The notes beneath the pieces are model-generated. The model was not told where the DNA came from and made no database searches. It saw only the letters and a list, made by a program, of their open reading frames with translations. From the NCBI GenBank assembly GCA_002205965.3, contig NADL03000451.1, forward strand, positions 2,976,001-3,040,000: DNA of 64,000 bases. The letters are read 5' to 3'. Position numbers and translations under genes: made by a program. The stretch comes from Kappaphycus alvarezii (taxonomy: Eukaryota; Rhodophyta; Florideophyceae; Gigartinales; Solieriaceae). Below, piece after piece: positions 23,322 to 35,939 of this stretch (positions are counted from its first letter, which is position 1; each line of letters starts with the position of its first letter).

Positions 23322-25660
23322 TCATAGCAGTACTGCATTGTTCTGAATTTTAGGAACTATAGCATTCCTCTCACCCAAATTATTATCATCAGTGAGTGTT
23401 CCTGCGTTCCTGTGATTCTCTGGTTGATTTGGGATGTCATATACCTTATCATATACCGGCAAGCACTTCGTATTGAGTTGGGTGATGGTAGTGCGCTTCG
23501 CGGGCATGAATGTGGCTAGTGTATACATAACACATGTGACTTCTTCAGGATCTGGAATGACACCGTTCTCCATGTTTGAGGACCGTATGAACTCTTGCGT
23601 TAAGACACGGAACAATGCAGCTAACGCATAAATTGAGCGGAAGGAACCCTTGTGCAGACAAAGTACAATTTACATTGACGGTGCTTGTGCAAACTCCTTT
23701 ATGTAGTTGGCCGCAACCTCTAGAACATTGATTTATCTTCGCAACCTACGCACATGCCCAGAGCTCTTCCTCCGTAGTTTGGCGTCGCTTTGTACCATAG
23801 TGACTTTATGCTCCGCGACTAACACGAAATATTCATAAACGCTGCATAAATCCTCCAGTATGGCCTTGTTCTTCACATCACCTTCATTACTGTCACCGAC
23901 CGCACCGCCTTCACTAGCGTCGGCAGTTTTGTGATATGCAAGTCTCATTATTTTCTCATTCTGCCGGTCGGATGAGTACTCTTCCTTGAAATATATCTTG
24001 ACAGTTCTCTGATCAAGGTCAGAGTTGAACTGGGACCATTCGACGAATAGAAACCCTATGTAGCAGAAGAACACTTTTTTCACTTTATCTATAGATTGGT
24101 GGAGATGAGCAGCTACCAGCCTGTACAATGATCAAGCTCCATGAACATCGATATCGTGCTGCGACGGTTCACCCCTAAGATTGTCCGTTCTTCCTCCATC
24201 TCGCTTCGTCTCAACTACGCTCCGGCCAAAAAGAATATGTTCGGTGCCAACATATCCCTTCTCCAACCAAGCAGGACGTTTGATTCTGACCTTGGGTTGC
24301 ATATTTGGGATGTCATCAGTTTCACAAATATCATCACCGCGGAATGACTCCTCACAGTTTCCCGGTCGTGACCCCCTCCTTGTTCCTAGATAAAAGTGTC
24401 GAATTGGCTATGTTGCACTTTTAATAAGGCACCACTGATCACTGCATACCGAAAGTCGCAAGGAGCCAATCCTAATACCTCATAGTACATCTCCTTCGTC
24501 TTGTCCGTTGGGAAGCTGAAGATAATCACTCGAACCACCTCACAGACTGCTCCTGTCAGCTCAGAAGTACTTCTGTTGGCACACTTTTTCTCTATCAAAC
24601 TGTGGATGTTGAAACAAGATAGACACGACAGTACATCTGCACTGAGAACAACTTCACCGTAGGGGATATACTTGTCCAAGAAGTCTGCTCTTCTCGTCTT
24701 GAGCTTCGACTTGGAACATTTCCCTCATCAATTACCCTTCACAAAAATCACACTGTCAAGTTTGGCATCCAGATATCTGATCTGATTCGATTTTTTTTGT
24801 TTTGCCTCAGAATATCGCTTTGCATACCGTAAAACTCTCCTCTGAGTTTCTTGAGTACTTCACCCTGAAACGATTTGAGCAAAGCTATCATTGAATCAGC
24901 GTTCGTGTCCATGTCAAAGGGTGATTTGAAACCCGGCTCAGCCGATCTAGGCATTCTTTCCTCTTAATCGGCACCGATGGATTCCGCAAGCCTCCTATCT
25001 GGTAACCCCCCAAATTTTCTTCGTTCTTTTTTGAGCATTCCTCGTTGAAGGGGTGCCGGTGAGTTGTCAAGGCTCTGCGGCCTTATGTCATCATTTCTTT
25101 CTCTTCTCTCAACGCTGGTTCCTTCCATGGCCATGGTAGGTGTGTCATAACATAGGTCAGGGCTAGGAGACCGGTTCAGAACAGCACTGTTCGTTATTCT
25201 GGCAGGTGACCCAACGACTGCTGCATCAACGAGAATGCCCTTCTTGAAAAGACGCTTGCCTTCCGAGCAATCGCTTCCAGCCACTCCTTCGGACCCATCA
25301 GTGCGAATGCGCTTCCTGCCTCGAACAATTGTTATATCCTTCCGTGATTCTGCAGCAGCAATTGCTAAAATATTCAACCGGAACAAGGGTGACTAAGTAG
25401 CATCATCTTCCCTACTTTTGGCTCCATTCTCACTGTCCTAACTCTCAGTAGTGGAGTCCTTTTACTTGCTTACGGGTCTCGCTGCTTTCACTTTTTCTTT
25501 TTATCAGACGCTTTCTTGTAATCAGCCATTCTTTGACCTTTGTTACGGGCTCTTCGAGAGCGATTAGCTGGCATGGTGATACTTCAACTCGACTTGGGAG
25601 GTCACTGTATTCTCGGTTTCTTGGCATGCGTGAGCACTTCAACAGGCTTCCATAGGACAA
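23322..25660 (-). pseudogene. cassette gene N, copy A (unrecognised)
   Basis: Minus-strand gene with several frameshifts. From 25386 it reads AAAESRKDITIVRGRKRIRT, GKRLFKKGILVDAAV and, after one TAA, ADSMIALLKSFQGEVLKKLR. From 24679 it reads DKYIPYGEVVLSADVLSCLS; near 24290 KRPAWLEKGYVGTEHILFGR; from 24128 YRLVAAHLHQSIDKVKKVFF; from 23615 MFRVLTQEF...VIPDPEEV. Each block has a counterpart in the same order in copy B (45115-47510): KDEIDVRGAKRIKE, a DTLRQYLLKFEEE helix, a KRW...HVEIL block, CLVKAFLHERRKVAKTVLFE and VVFRGLAKNF...VKPVPESQ. The basic patch suggests a nuclear protein; the family is unknown. Its 5' end faces gene T copy A. Confidence 0.55.
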
Positions 25661-26037
25661 TAGAAAGGATGACTCAATACAGGCTGTGGTACCAGAGTTC
25701 CAATTGGGAACAAGTTGATTTTGCTCTATCTTTTATGAAAGTTTTTCAATGGAAGAAGAATGGCTTCATGCCTTGAAGATAACCTTTTTTAGATGTGCTT
25801 CTTCCATCCATGTATTACTTCATCATTTTAATTCAAAATTAAAGACCCTAACCCCTCCGCAGCACTCAACAACATGTTCTTCTCTGGAAGATATAATGAG
25901 AAGGCATAGATACACTTGTTTCGGTTTCGGTCCGATTACAGTCAAATAGACTCCGTATATCCCCCATGTGAACGTTTACCACTGTGACATCAGGTTGTTA
26001 TCCGGCATTGCTTATATCAATGAATAAAAGCAGTGAA

Positions 26038-27529
26038 GAAGTACTCCGCACCGTTTCCAATGTGCGATTCACGCTCAACCCCGCAGAAAAGTTCCATCCT
26101 TCCGTTATTGATAGTACGGTTCTTTCAAACCGTGGCGACCACATACATCTCCTTTGGACACTGGATGATTTGAGAGGCAAACCGGATGTGTGGTGCCTTG
26201 CAGATGTGCTTTAAATCAAGGAGCGCTCTTCAACTAACGTACTTGCGTATGGCGTTATTCTTTAACCGGCTGGTCAAAAAGCTGAGATTGAGGTACATGA
26301 GGCAGATTTTCTACGTGGTCGGCTATTGCGTAGACATGAATATGATGTTGAAATCGATGTCAACGACAACCCCATCCTTTCCTGGCGATTCAGTAGAAAT
26401 CAAATTTACATAGCTCTACAGGCAAAGGAGTCTAGTGGAGATCCAGATTGGATAGATTACGGGGATTGTCAAAGCACGAAAAGAAGACCGGCCACTTGCA
26501 GCAATGAATGTAGTCATGTTCCATTTGATGTTGACATCAGGAACTTGAGACGGGAATATGATAGTGTAGCTACAAATCTTGACATGGTGCGTACGGATAT
26601 CAAGGATCATGATTACAGGATATCGATATTAGTGTCGATATCGAATACAGGTCTGCTCAACATTGAAGAGGGTCGAAGAGTTGTCATGGATCTTCATCGC
26701 GCTTTGGCTCTCCGCTGCGAAAGCCACCCAAGCAAGGTAATCTGGAAACACGCGCAAGATTTTCGGATGCCGCTTTGTTCTTTGATGGATACATGCAGGG
26801 TACTTTGAAGGCAAAAGTTCCATGCAGCAATTCTCTGCGGTTGCTCGCATGATGAGAGGAATGGTACCATCTCTCTCAGAGCTACGATTCTACCAAAGCT
26901 TTTCTGAAACACAGTGCCCACCCAGTACCAGCTCTTTCTTTTCGATGTAGTTCCCCTCCTTTGCAGCTCTGTGCGACAGTACGAGCATACACTCAAAATC
27001 AGATATGTTCAATATGATGAAAAAATGTGGCAATGGGGGAGAGGCCGATATCTTAAGGCTTCTAGGAACTTTTTGCTATGGAGATAAGCATACAGATTCT
27101 TCCTTTGTTTAAATTGGTGCAAGCTCAAACCAAGATTACAGGCCGGTTTTCTTGGAGCGTGATAGTACTATCAACGGCAAAAAAGCCGATCAATTCTGGG
27201 CTTTGTGGTGGTCAAACAGATTGTATGATAAGAACGATGATACATACAAAACGAACATGCATCTTCGAGGAGTGGCTCAAATGTGGTCATCAGACCATTC
27301 TGAATGTGCCTCACAAGGCGTTTACAGTTTCTTCTTGGTAAGATGGAGGAGGCAACCGAAGTTATGGCGAGAATGGCCATCGGAACTACGTCAAGAAAAT
27401 CGCATCCAAGGTACCATGGAAGTAAATTTACCATTTGTTCAAACGCATGGTACTGCGCTCTGCACCGACCTAGGAGGGCTCGCTTATGATCAGTTCCTCA
27501 TGGTAAACATACTTGGAGGAGGCTTGTAG
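26038..27529 (+). pseudogene. cassette gene T, copy A (unrecognised)
   Basis: Plus frame with two TAA codons, then frameshifts. It reads HIHLLWTLDDLRGKPDVWCL near 26150, NVLAYGVIL, then EVHEADFLRGRLLRRHEYDV and NPILSWRF near 26390. A coiled segment follows (DIRNLRREYDSVATNLDM), then FFDGYMQGTLKAKV near 26780, ILRLLGTFCYGD near 27065, and FWALWWSNRLYDKNDDTYKT...YSFFLVRWRR near 27200-27345. The same series occurs in copy B (43510-44961): GELLWELDD, RVLASAVLQY, EVEFLPGHLLRVTEEEIYV, FLEWRT, FDG...AK, LLRVVGSYDYD and ALWRSTR...MMTWRR. The first block could be a Tudor- or PWWP-like barrel (a guess). It is divergent from gene N copy A. Confidence 0.6.
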
Positions 27530-27593
27530 ATTCAGAGCGTAACGAGCTTTTGATAAAGTTGGTCTTTGTTCTCACAAGTGTTTCAGAACCGTA

Positions 27594-27957
27594 CTACTCT
27601 CGCAGGCCAGGACTAGAATAAGTAGAATAACTCTCCACACTTAAACATTTACATGTGTTTATGCACAGAACTTGTGGAAGCTCTGGTGCGTAATGCGGTG
27701 TGCATGCATGCCACAGGTATGTACGTATGTTTGCTACGGGCCACATAGGGCGGCGTTTGGCACGATTCGAGCTAGTCCCAGAGGGACTAGGCCGTGGTGG
27801 GGCCCTCGCCGTGGCCAATTTTTCGAATTGTAAGTTTACATTTCTTTGGAATGTACGGTGGCCGTCCACAATCAATTCATCTCTTCGTGTCACTCACGCT
27901 TAATATATTTTAAAAATCTATGCGGGCACAGTCACTGGCGATTAAATTTAATGGGAT
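27594..27957. other. junction between cassette copy A and gypsy integrase remnant
   Basis: No gene recognised. If the cassette inserted into the gypsy element, one insertion boundary lies here and the other near 17690-17960. I could not find matching terminal repeats or a target duplication by eye. Confidence 0.4.
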
Positions 27958-27989
27958 TTTCAGAAATTTACCTTGTATTGCTGGCCATG

Positions 27990-30110
27990 GAGGTGATCGA
28001 GGAGGAGAATATGTTGGATCCGGAAGATTTGGATCGACTAATAACCCTAGAACATGATTATGCTGACCATATCCGTGCAGCAGCATATGAACAAGATCAA
28101 TCAGCGGGTCGATTGTTAGAAGAACTGCCGAGTCTCATCACATGCGATGAGATAATAGAAGAAAAAAGAATGATTAATTTTTTCTAGCAGTTCTGGCCAG
28201 GCAAACACGCCGCAGAAATCGGTCCACTTTCTTCGAAGGAAATGATAGAATACTTGAGAGGAGAATTCATAATGATGGACAGGTCTAGATATTCCTTTCG
28301 AAAACATTGCGAGGTAGGGTGCTAAATCTATCGCATAACTCTTTTTTCGCAGTAAATACAGGGAAGAAGAGGATGTGGGAGTCTCACCGCTTGACATGTC
28401 ACTTGCCTCACATGGTCGGGGATTGCTATGCGACGGTTAGAAGCTGTTTCCATTGCGCAAAAAATCGAAGAAGGTTGCCTCAGAAGACAAATTACTTGAA
28501 GCTGATCCTAGTGTCTATTGGACCGTTGTCCTCATATGAGGACATTTGTCCTCATATGAGGACTACTTTCAGCACTTCTTTTTCAATACAAAACTTTTTT
28601 ATCTCAGCGCATTTCTTGTCCCTCCGCATTAGTTCATGAGTGTAGATGGCCGATCAAAACAAACTTTTCAAGATTGTTGACCTCGGTGAAGGCTAGACCA
28701 ATTTTCCCTCACCAGCTTCCGCTCTTCGCAAGAAGTTGTGAAAACGACTTCATTTTGGAAGGTAAAATAGTTCGTATTATCGTGGGGGGTTTCAGAAACG
28801 AGGGCACATGTACAGTAAAAATTACTGTACTGTATCTAAACATAAAAAACCTTTTTTCCAGTAAAAATTTCGGGCTTCCAAAACATTTTCCTTTCCAAAA
28901 TGTAACGGAAATTGTCCTCATATGAGGACAAAGTGTGCCTCATATGAGGACAGTGCGTGGTCGGATAGACAATAGCCACCAAAACGTTTCAGAAAGTTGG
29001 TATGGACTTGTTAGGACCCCTTTCAGAGACACCATCACGCAATAAGTTTCTCTTGGTTATAACATGTCTCTTTCAAAATTAACCCACGTAGTGCCCTTGG
29101 GTGTCATCTCAGCTTACAAGGTAGCATTGTCATTTTGCAATCACTGCATATTTAAGTATGGTACACCAGAGACTGTCTCAACTGATAATGGAAAGCAGTT
29201 TCGGTCAAATAATTTAATGCTGTGTTTCGACACTTGCAAGTGGCCAATAATTTCACATCAACTTACCACCCACAAACCAAAGGTCAAGTTAAAAGGTACA
29301 ACAGAACTTTTGCTGCTTTTTTACGAGGACATGTGAGCAAAGCCCAATCCGAGTGGTATCCGAATGCAGCAGCATTCGAGTTTTCCAACAATTGCCAAGT
29401 TCATCGGCCAAAAAAGCACAACTTCTTTTGACCTTATACTCAGTCGACCACCGCTTGAACTTTCCTTCCATCATAGTGTTACAAATAGGGCACGTCCAGT
29501 TCGAGAACTAAAACAGACTTCACCTCGCGACTCGATACAGCCATCCAGTCTGCATGCAGTCGCCTGCAGAAAACCCAAGAGCGATACTGATGCGACTTTG
29601 ATGCAGGATTTCGCGTGACCAAAACAAAACTTCGCACAGGGGATTGGGTATACTTGGATAATCCAGAACATCGCCCTGGAAAACTGGAGTATCACGCGCA
29701 AGGACAGTACAAATTCATTCGAAACGAAGACCGAAACATGCCACTTTACGGCGATGGAGTCATAGAAAGAGTCAATTCGGATCGACTTACCCCGACACCC
29801 CGGACGTATCATGTACCTTTCTCAATATTTCGTTCAAACTTTTCATAGGCCTCAAGGAAAATGTCTGGCGTTGCTGATAAAATCGAAGGGAACCATGTGT
29901 GTGAGAATTTGAGGGATGAATATGTAGTAGATCGCATCCTTGGACATTATTAAAATGAGAATCCAACTGCACCTTCACGTGTAATGGAATGGGTACATTC
30001 ATTCTACTCTAGCAGAAGCGTGGAAAAGGACCGGATGAGCCAGTTTCCGCTTACCTTGCTCGCAGACGTCGAGCTAACAGACAATAGCGTTCACGGGCTA
30101 CGAACAAAGG
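27990..30110 (+). pseudogene. Ty3/gypsy pol remnant: integrase with chromodomain-like tail
   Basis: From 27990 it reads an acidic linker (EEENMLDPEDLDRLITLEHD). Next comes an integrase HHCC finger near 28310-28450 (RVLNLSHNS, then DCYATVRSCFHCA; the second His of the finger appears as Asn), and then, beyond a small insertion, VGMDLLGPLSETPSRNKFLL near 29000. FKYGTPETVSTDNGKQFRSN holds the second Asp. YHPQTKGQVKRYNRTFAAFL has Lys where the catalytic Glu should be. The tail LRTGDWVYLDNPEHRPGKLE and, near 29915, EYVVDRILGHY...VMEWVHSF look like a gypsy C-terminal barrel and chromodomain. Inactive. It may be the downstream half of the pol at 15290-17690. Confidence 0.82.
28525..28953. mobile_element. 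small TIR element (MITE-like) with doubled palindromic ends
   Basis: About 430 bp inside the gypsy integrase, between its zinc finger and catalytic core. Each end carries two 16-bp palindromes: GTCCTCATATGAGGAC at 28528 and 28548 on the left, and at 28914 plus a one-sided variant at 28936 on the right. Together they form terminal inverted repeats of about 38-40 bp. It has no coding capacity. An obvious target duplication was not found. Confidence 0.75.
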
Positions 30111-30119
30111 AAAAGGGAG

Positions 30120-33100
30120 GCTCTCGGTAAATATATGAAAGGCGTTGACCACAGTGGTCTATTTTAAGATGTGAGAAGAAAGAACACCCGACCTCAGAGG
30201 AGCTTAGCGTCCTCCATATGTTGCATATGATTCTATTCCCCTTTCCTCATGCCCGAAAATGGAATATTTGAGTCAAAAAGGACAAAACTTAAGACGTAAC
30301 GAGTAATGAAAATCTCGTGTTTACGCATAAAAAGAGACGTTGAACGTAGTAGAACACCTGAAGAGTGGAAATTTTGAGATAAGAAAGGTTCAGCAAACGA
30401 CAATGGGAAAAACCGGTTCATAAAATTACTAACCAATCGACGCTAATGGATAATATTTAGCCAAATGGCTTTCGAGTTATATTATCAAAAAATCAAGTTT
30501 TTTCGGCATTAAAGCAATTCAACCGGGGAATACAACTGTACGCTCTGTGGAACTTATTTATTGGGAAAGATGGAAATAGATTCATTTTTCGAATCAGATG
30601 TCGTACGCAACTGCTACAAGTTATATATTGGCCAGCTCGAAGTTAAGCTCCTTTAAATACAGGTCTCGAACTTATTCTTTGAAGTTTTCAGCCGCGTTAC
30701 CGATGTATTTTGTAATCGAAGCCATTGTAATAGGAGGCTCTAGTGGTGCCATACTCTCCCGGAATCGAAGCGGCCAAGGACGAAAATTCGTCTGTGAAAT
30801 ACCCGCCGCTATTGTAATGATGTGTTGATTCAACGTCTCAGCAGGAGGACGCGGGCTATGAGCCCAATCAAATGCTTCCGTGACAGCCATATTCATATGA
30901 ATTCATCATGGTACCCATGGCATGGATCGCCGCACGGGTATCCGTCTAATCCAGGTTCAATGGGGTCCGATTATGGATACATGGCAACGAAGGGCCATAT
31001 AGCGCACCCGGTATCAAGCGAGACAAATTTCCCTTACTTAAGAGAGATACGCGAGCCTCTACAAAAGCTGCATGGTCAATGTTTAGTAGAAACGTGCGAT
31101 CGGACATGAAGCTCGCGGTATCATGTGTAGAGTGCCAACATATTGCATATTCTTTCCAAGCGCTTTTCTCCATCGCCAACCCCATTGCTTATCAGCCGCC
31201 GAATATCAGCCTTTGAGTAACGCCATGAATGAGCCTGGTTGTACAGTACCCGCATAGGAATGGTATGACAGTTCCCCGGCAAATTGGTCGTTACTAGCTC
31301 TGGAAAGTGATATTACCTGATACCTGGTGGCTCAACAGGTTCCTTCCCGGAAATTAGCTCAAATGGTCGAGGACTTTCCCAATAATCAATGGGAGGAATT
31401 GGGAGCATGGTACTCAATTTCGGGGGGTAATTTGTTTTCGTAGTGATAGGGGTCCTATACACCCCTAATACAGTGAGAATGTCCCAAATGAAATGTATGG
31501 GAGAAGGATCGTGATCCTCAAATAGCGCTACCCTTACTTCTTTACCTATGACTGGAGAGGTTCTGGGGAGAACCATAGCTCAGGATGCTCCCATAGCGGA
31601 GCTCACAGTTGATATTCTAACTCCAATCGGCCAGTTATCATTTTGAATTGATTGAGGGAAGCTTAACGAGTGTTTAAATTTTCCCGAGGGAGAAATTGCG
31701 AAAGCCCTCGTTGGATCCGGTCGAATCGATCCATGCGCTCCAGGCAAAACTCTCAACTTGAATCGGAGGTTCTTAAATTAATAGTTTCCACTGGCCGAAC
31801 GGAGGTTAAAGGTTAGCCAGCTTGGTGATTTTTGGAGGTTCCTTTCTCATTTCTGCATAGGTTCGCACGAGCACCGAAGCCCTTCGAGGTTTTATCATCT
31901 GCAATTGTGCGCCTGTTCTTAAATTTATCATGCTCTCTGTGACAATGAGGTGTGTTCCTGAACTTCTCACCCTTTTTGATGAACGTCATGGAGGTTGTGA
32001 TGACATAATTTGGACGCCTGGTGATTCATTTCTTTCCAAATCCTAGATATGTCTCTCCAATCCATCTAAGTCGGAAGAAGATCCACTATCATCCGAGTTA
32101 ATATCAGTCTTTTGTTGGGCTAAAGAGTTCCTCACTGCTCTTGCTCATTATTGCTACGGATTTGTACCGCTAAGACTACAAGTGTAAGATAATTTTCAAA
32201 TAAGCCCGTTCAAAACAATGGAAAGATCAGCGAGGGGGTGTTCAACCGTGGTCTGAGAGTGAGGCCTTGTTATCCCAGAAACAGTTGCTATAATGTAACC
32301 CATCCAATGCGAGGTGCTATTGCCGCAAAACCCGATTTTCCCTAGATTAATATGGACTGACAGACCGAGAAAGAGAGCCCGGTTTCTTGAGACAACTTCC
32401 TCCCAAAAGCCTATTGGTCTCAGCTTTTGCTTGTATAGTCCGCGCCATCGGTCCAAGTCCCCACTGATCTCCCTTCACGGTAATGCTAGCCATATGGGAT
32501 AACAGAGGCCAAACCCTGAGCCTCTTCAAATTTTCAGCGAAAAGAAAGAACCAGCCTTTTGAGGAGCTGTCAAATGCTTTGGCCGGTACTCCTCGTATGA
32601 GAAACTCGGGCGGCTTTCTTAACTGTGAAACGATACTTTCCGCTGTTACCCAAAATAACCGAAAGACCGTGTTATCTGAGATGGTTTCAAAACGACCCTT
32701 TCGTTACCGGAAGCAGTGGAACGAGTCGTAACCCTTAGTAAACACTGTAGGCCTCATACATACTCTTCCTTATGTAGATGCCAAATGTACCTCAAACAAG
32801 GCTAGGCTTATGAAGTTATGAATAGGGGCGCCATAAATAAACTACTGTGTGGTTCTATTGATGTAAAATCCAAATAAAAATGACAGTACGGGCCTTCAGA
32901 GAAATAATCATGTACTGAAGGCTATATGAACTATGGGAACTCTATCTGGCCAAAAAGAGAATTTCATCCTTGCCTACGTTTTTTGACAGACAGAAATGAG
33001 AACAGACAAAAGAGTACTTCCGGCCCGCCCTTTACTATATCCTCTCTTATAGCATGGCCGAATTTGGAGACATGCAAATGGAAAACTCGTGGCTCCGTAT

Positions 33101-34683
33101 CTTGCTAACAAACATCCGTGTACTTTAATACCAACTCAGTACCAACAAGCTAAACGGGACTAGCTACAGCTTGGAAAATAATCTTCCTTCGGATCGGGCT
33201 CTACAATAGCAACTAAAGCTTCACAGGGGTAAAATAGACCTGCGATATACTTTCCTAGTTCAACACTTCACGACCTTGCAGAATTGATTGTTCGCTCTCT
33301 TATACTACTCTTAAACTCACGAATGCACATACTGCAACCATGTAGCGGTAATCAAAGTACTAATAGGATCATATTTCAACTTCATAGCAATTCGTTGTAT
33401 GCCTGCATAGCTTCATAACCATAAGACATTTTCACCTCATCCCCAGGTACCACTGAGCACTTGAAGAGGAACAATAGCACGGTCCACAGGGGAAACTCCT
33501 AACACCAGCAATGTCAATTCGTAGAATGGCATATGTGTACCATGATCTTGTGTTGTAAATGATTGACCACAAGTGTCGTAAATGGTTGACCATAATCTTA
33601 ATAAAAACATTACAAAGCCCACGTCTCGAATAAAAATCAGAGCCATCAATGCTGCGACATCATCTGTTGCCAAAACTCTAATGCATAAAACGAGAAAGAC
33701 ACAGGAAAGGTAATTCTTGCTGCCATGTCTCCAAAAGTGCTTGATGAAGTGCGACTTCATCAAATTCGAAATCACCTTCATTCCCGGATGGTTTACGACT
33801 GCTAATCACACTATCTTCTCAACTCTACTGACGAATAGACCAACCGACCGGAACCATTCGAACGAAGCCAATAATTGTTTTGCTTTATTCATCATTCATC
33901 ATTCTGAAGCCTCTCTTCAGGTATTCACACGAGATTTTCTTTGGCCAGAATTAGCAATACCTGGATCGTCTCAAGCTTTCGCTTAGTTACCAGGCTACGT
34001 GCATTACGCGAGCTCAAACCTGTGGAAATCTGGCTAGTTTGAGAGGCGGTATGTAGAATGAAATTCGTTCACGGTCCAGGGATCGGCCAAAGAATGCCAG
34101 TTTGATGTCATGGTCGGGTATTGGAGAATGGTGCCCCACGTGTATTCAGATGAACTTGTGGACCTTCTAAGCTCCTTTTTCGAGCCGACAGGGGTCATTT
34201 TGCGTTTCATACCTTCAGAAAGGGGAAGTTCGGTGACGATTGAACAAGTAGGAAGATGCTGGATTTGGAGTATGATTTTGGCAGCGTACTGATGGGGGTT
34301 CCGACATCGCCTTAAACCGTCGGATAGCTGTAGACTGCGAAAAAAATAATTCAAAATGTGTGAGAACAAAATAAGATGGGGGTTAGGGATTTACGGCAAG
34401 TGACTTGCCCCTGAAACTAAAAAAGTTCAGAGAAAAATGAAGAAGAAAGAGGGAGAGAAAGAAGTGAAAGGAAATGTCGAAGTAAAATCCAAACTGGAAT
34501 ATATTTTTGGTATGCATAAATAAAGTACCGGGCTGAAGTTCCCAGCCAATCACAAAATACAGGCGCCTGACGAGTGTCCCTCTGTACTTTCGCTATATTG
34601 ACCCTTCCCAAACTTTGGCCGTATCAGTAATTGATGAATTACTCTGTCAATCTCGGCGGAACGTCTCAGTTTTGAGGGGTCTG
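30120..34683. other. 4.5 kb with no gene recognised
   Basis: Several 60-115 codon readings occur (for example 31313-31576 minus, 33437-33781 minus, 34034-34369 minus), and parts of the minus strand at 30670-31580 read as plausible protein. None carries a motif I can name, and stops are frequent. This is likely old transposon debris. Confidence 0.45.
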
Positions 34684-34963
34684 TGTGGTAAATACCCGTG
34701 GCCGGCCTTTACTTCTGTTTTTCGGACACTTTTTTCAGGCATAGTCCACTGAGCTTTTTTTAGGCACTTTATATTCGCCGCTACACAAGGGCCGATCATA
34801 CTGGGACGACAGTAAAATGACCCGGCAGGACCACCAGGATCCATTGGCCCAGGTTTGTCCCCCACTCCTGCAAGGCACACGCGTGTTAAGGTAACAACTA
34901 TAACATGTGTACTCGATCTAAACAACTTGCCAACTACGTCGATAATTTGGACGAATGAGCGCC
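34684..34963. repeat. dispersed repeat, copy 2 (pairs with 13683-13961)
   Basis: Same orientation and about 95% identical to copy 1, ending at the same GAGCGCC. Here it is followed by unrelated sequence rather than gypsy gag, so the shared end is the real end of the repeat or of a deletion. Confidence 0.85.
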
Positions 34964-35639
34964 TTTACAGTACACTCTTACTGTCAAACAACTGCTACTC
35001 AACTACAGCTACTCAAGCATTATCGAGAATTTTTCTATCTACCCCGCTTGGCCAATAGCTATCCAACTAATAAAAATGCCACCTAGTCTCACTAACTCTC
35101 TGGCCAAGATCTCAGTATCATGATTGACTCGCAAAGCAGGGGCAGCGTATGACTTTGAACTCTCATAGGTGGCCATTTCTTTGGATTTTTTCCGTTCCTG
35201 ATCCATTTCTTTACGTTTACGTGTAGTTAGGAGTAGCACTAATACTTTTCGGCATCTACCAAACCCTTACTTTAACTTATTTCTGTTTTTGACCACAACT
35301 TCCGAACCCGACCATCACATATTTACAACCGTCACCCCCTACCAAAACTGTGACCACTCCCCATAAACTATGGTCGAGATCTGGCCTCCCCCCTGAAATA
35401 TCCCGACGATGTTTAAAACTGTAGGATGCCATGAAAGGGCTCCTTTGCATAGCCCCAATGGAATTACCTCCTCACAAATAGAGGAAATGCTCAAATGACG
35501 GATTGGGGCTGGGATTTAGCCAAAATCACTCAACCTGCAGGATATTCCGTGCCAAAGCCAACTGTATCTTTCTCCCTTCCTATGCAACTCATTGGAAAAT
35601 GTCAGAAGTTAAGCCACATTATGTCTACTGCTTTATGCG
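34964..35639. other. no gene recognised
   Basis: No conserved reading or RNA gene is visible. Short chance readings only (for example 35039-35239 minus and 35503-35787 plus). Confidence 0.5.
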
Positions 35640-35935
35640 CGCAGTAATGTTTTGTGTGTTGCAACTTGACCACTGTAACTCCTTACAGCGAAAAAATCAA
35701 AAGTTGCCAAATCCAATTCTGGGCACTTCCAAGTACGTATACCGCTTCGGTAGTATGCGTAGTCATGTTCTGCGTGTTTCAACTTGAACCACTACAAGCT
35801 GCTTACGGCGACAAAATCAAAAGTTCTTAATTGCAATTCTGCACACTCCCAAATACATATACCGCTTCGGTAGTATGCATAGTCATGTTCTACGTGTTTC
35901 AAATTGAATAAATGTAAGTTGCTTACACAAGTAAA
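35640..35935. repeat. tandem repeat, unit about 120 bp
   Basis: Units share the block TACCGCTTCGGTAGTATGC (35738 and 35859), followed by GTAGTCATGTTCT/ATAGTCATGTTCT and a GTGTTTCAA(C/A)TTGAA segment, with AAAATCAAAAGTT between them. Two and a half diverged copies are visible. Confidence 0.8.
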
Positions 35936-35939
35936 GGTA

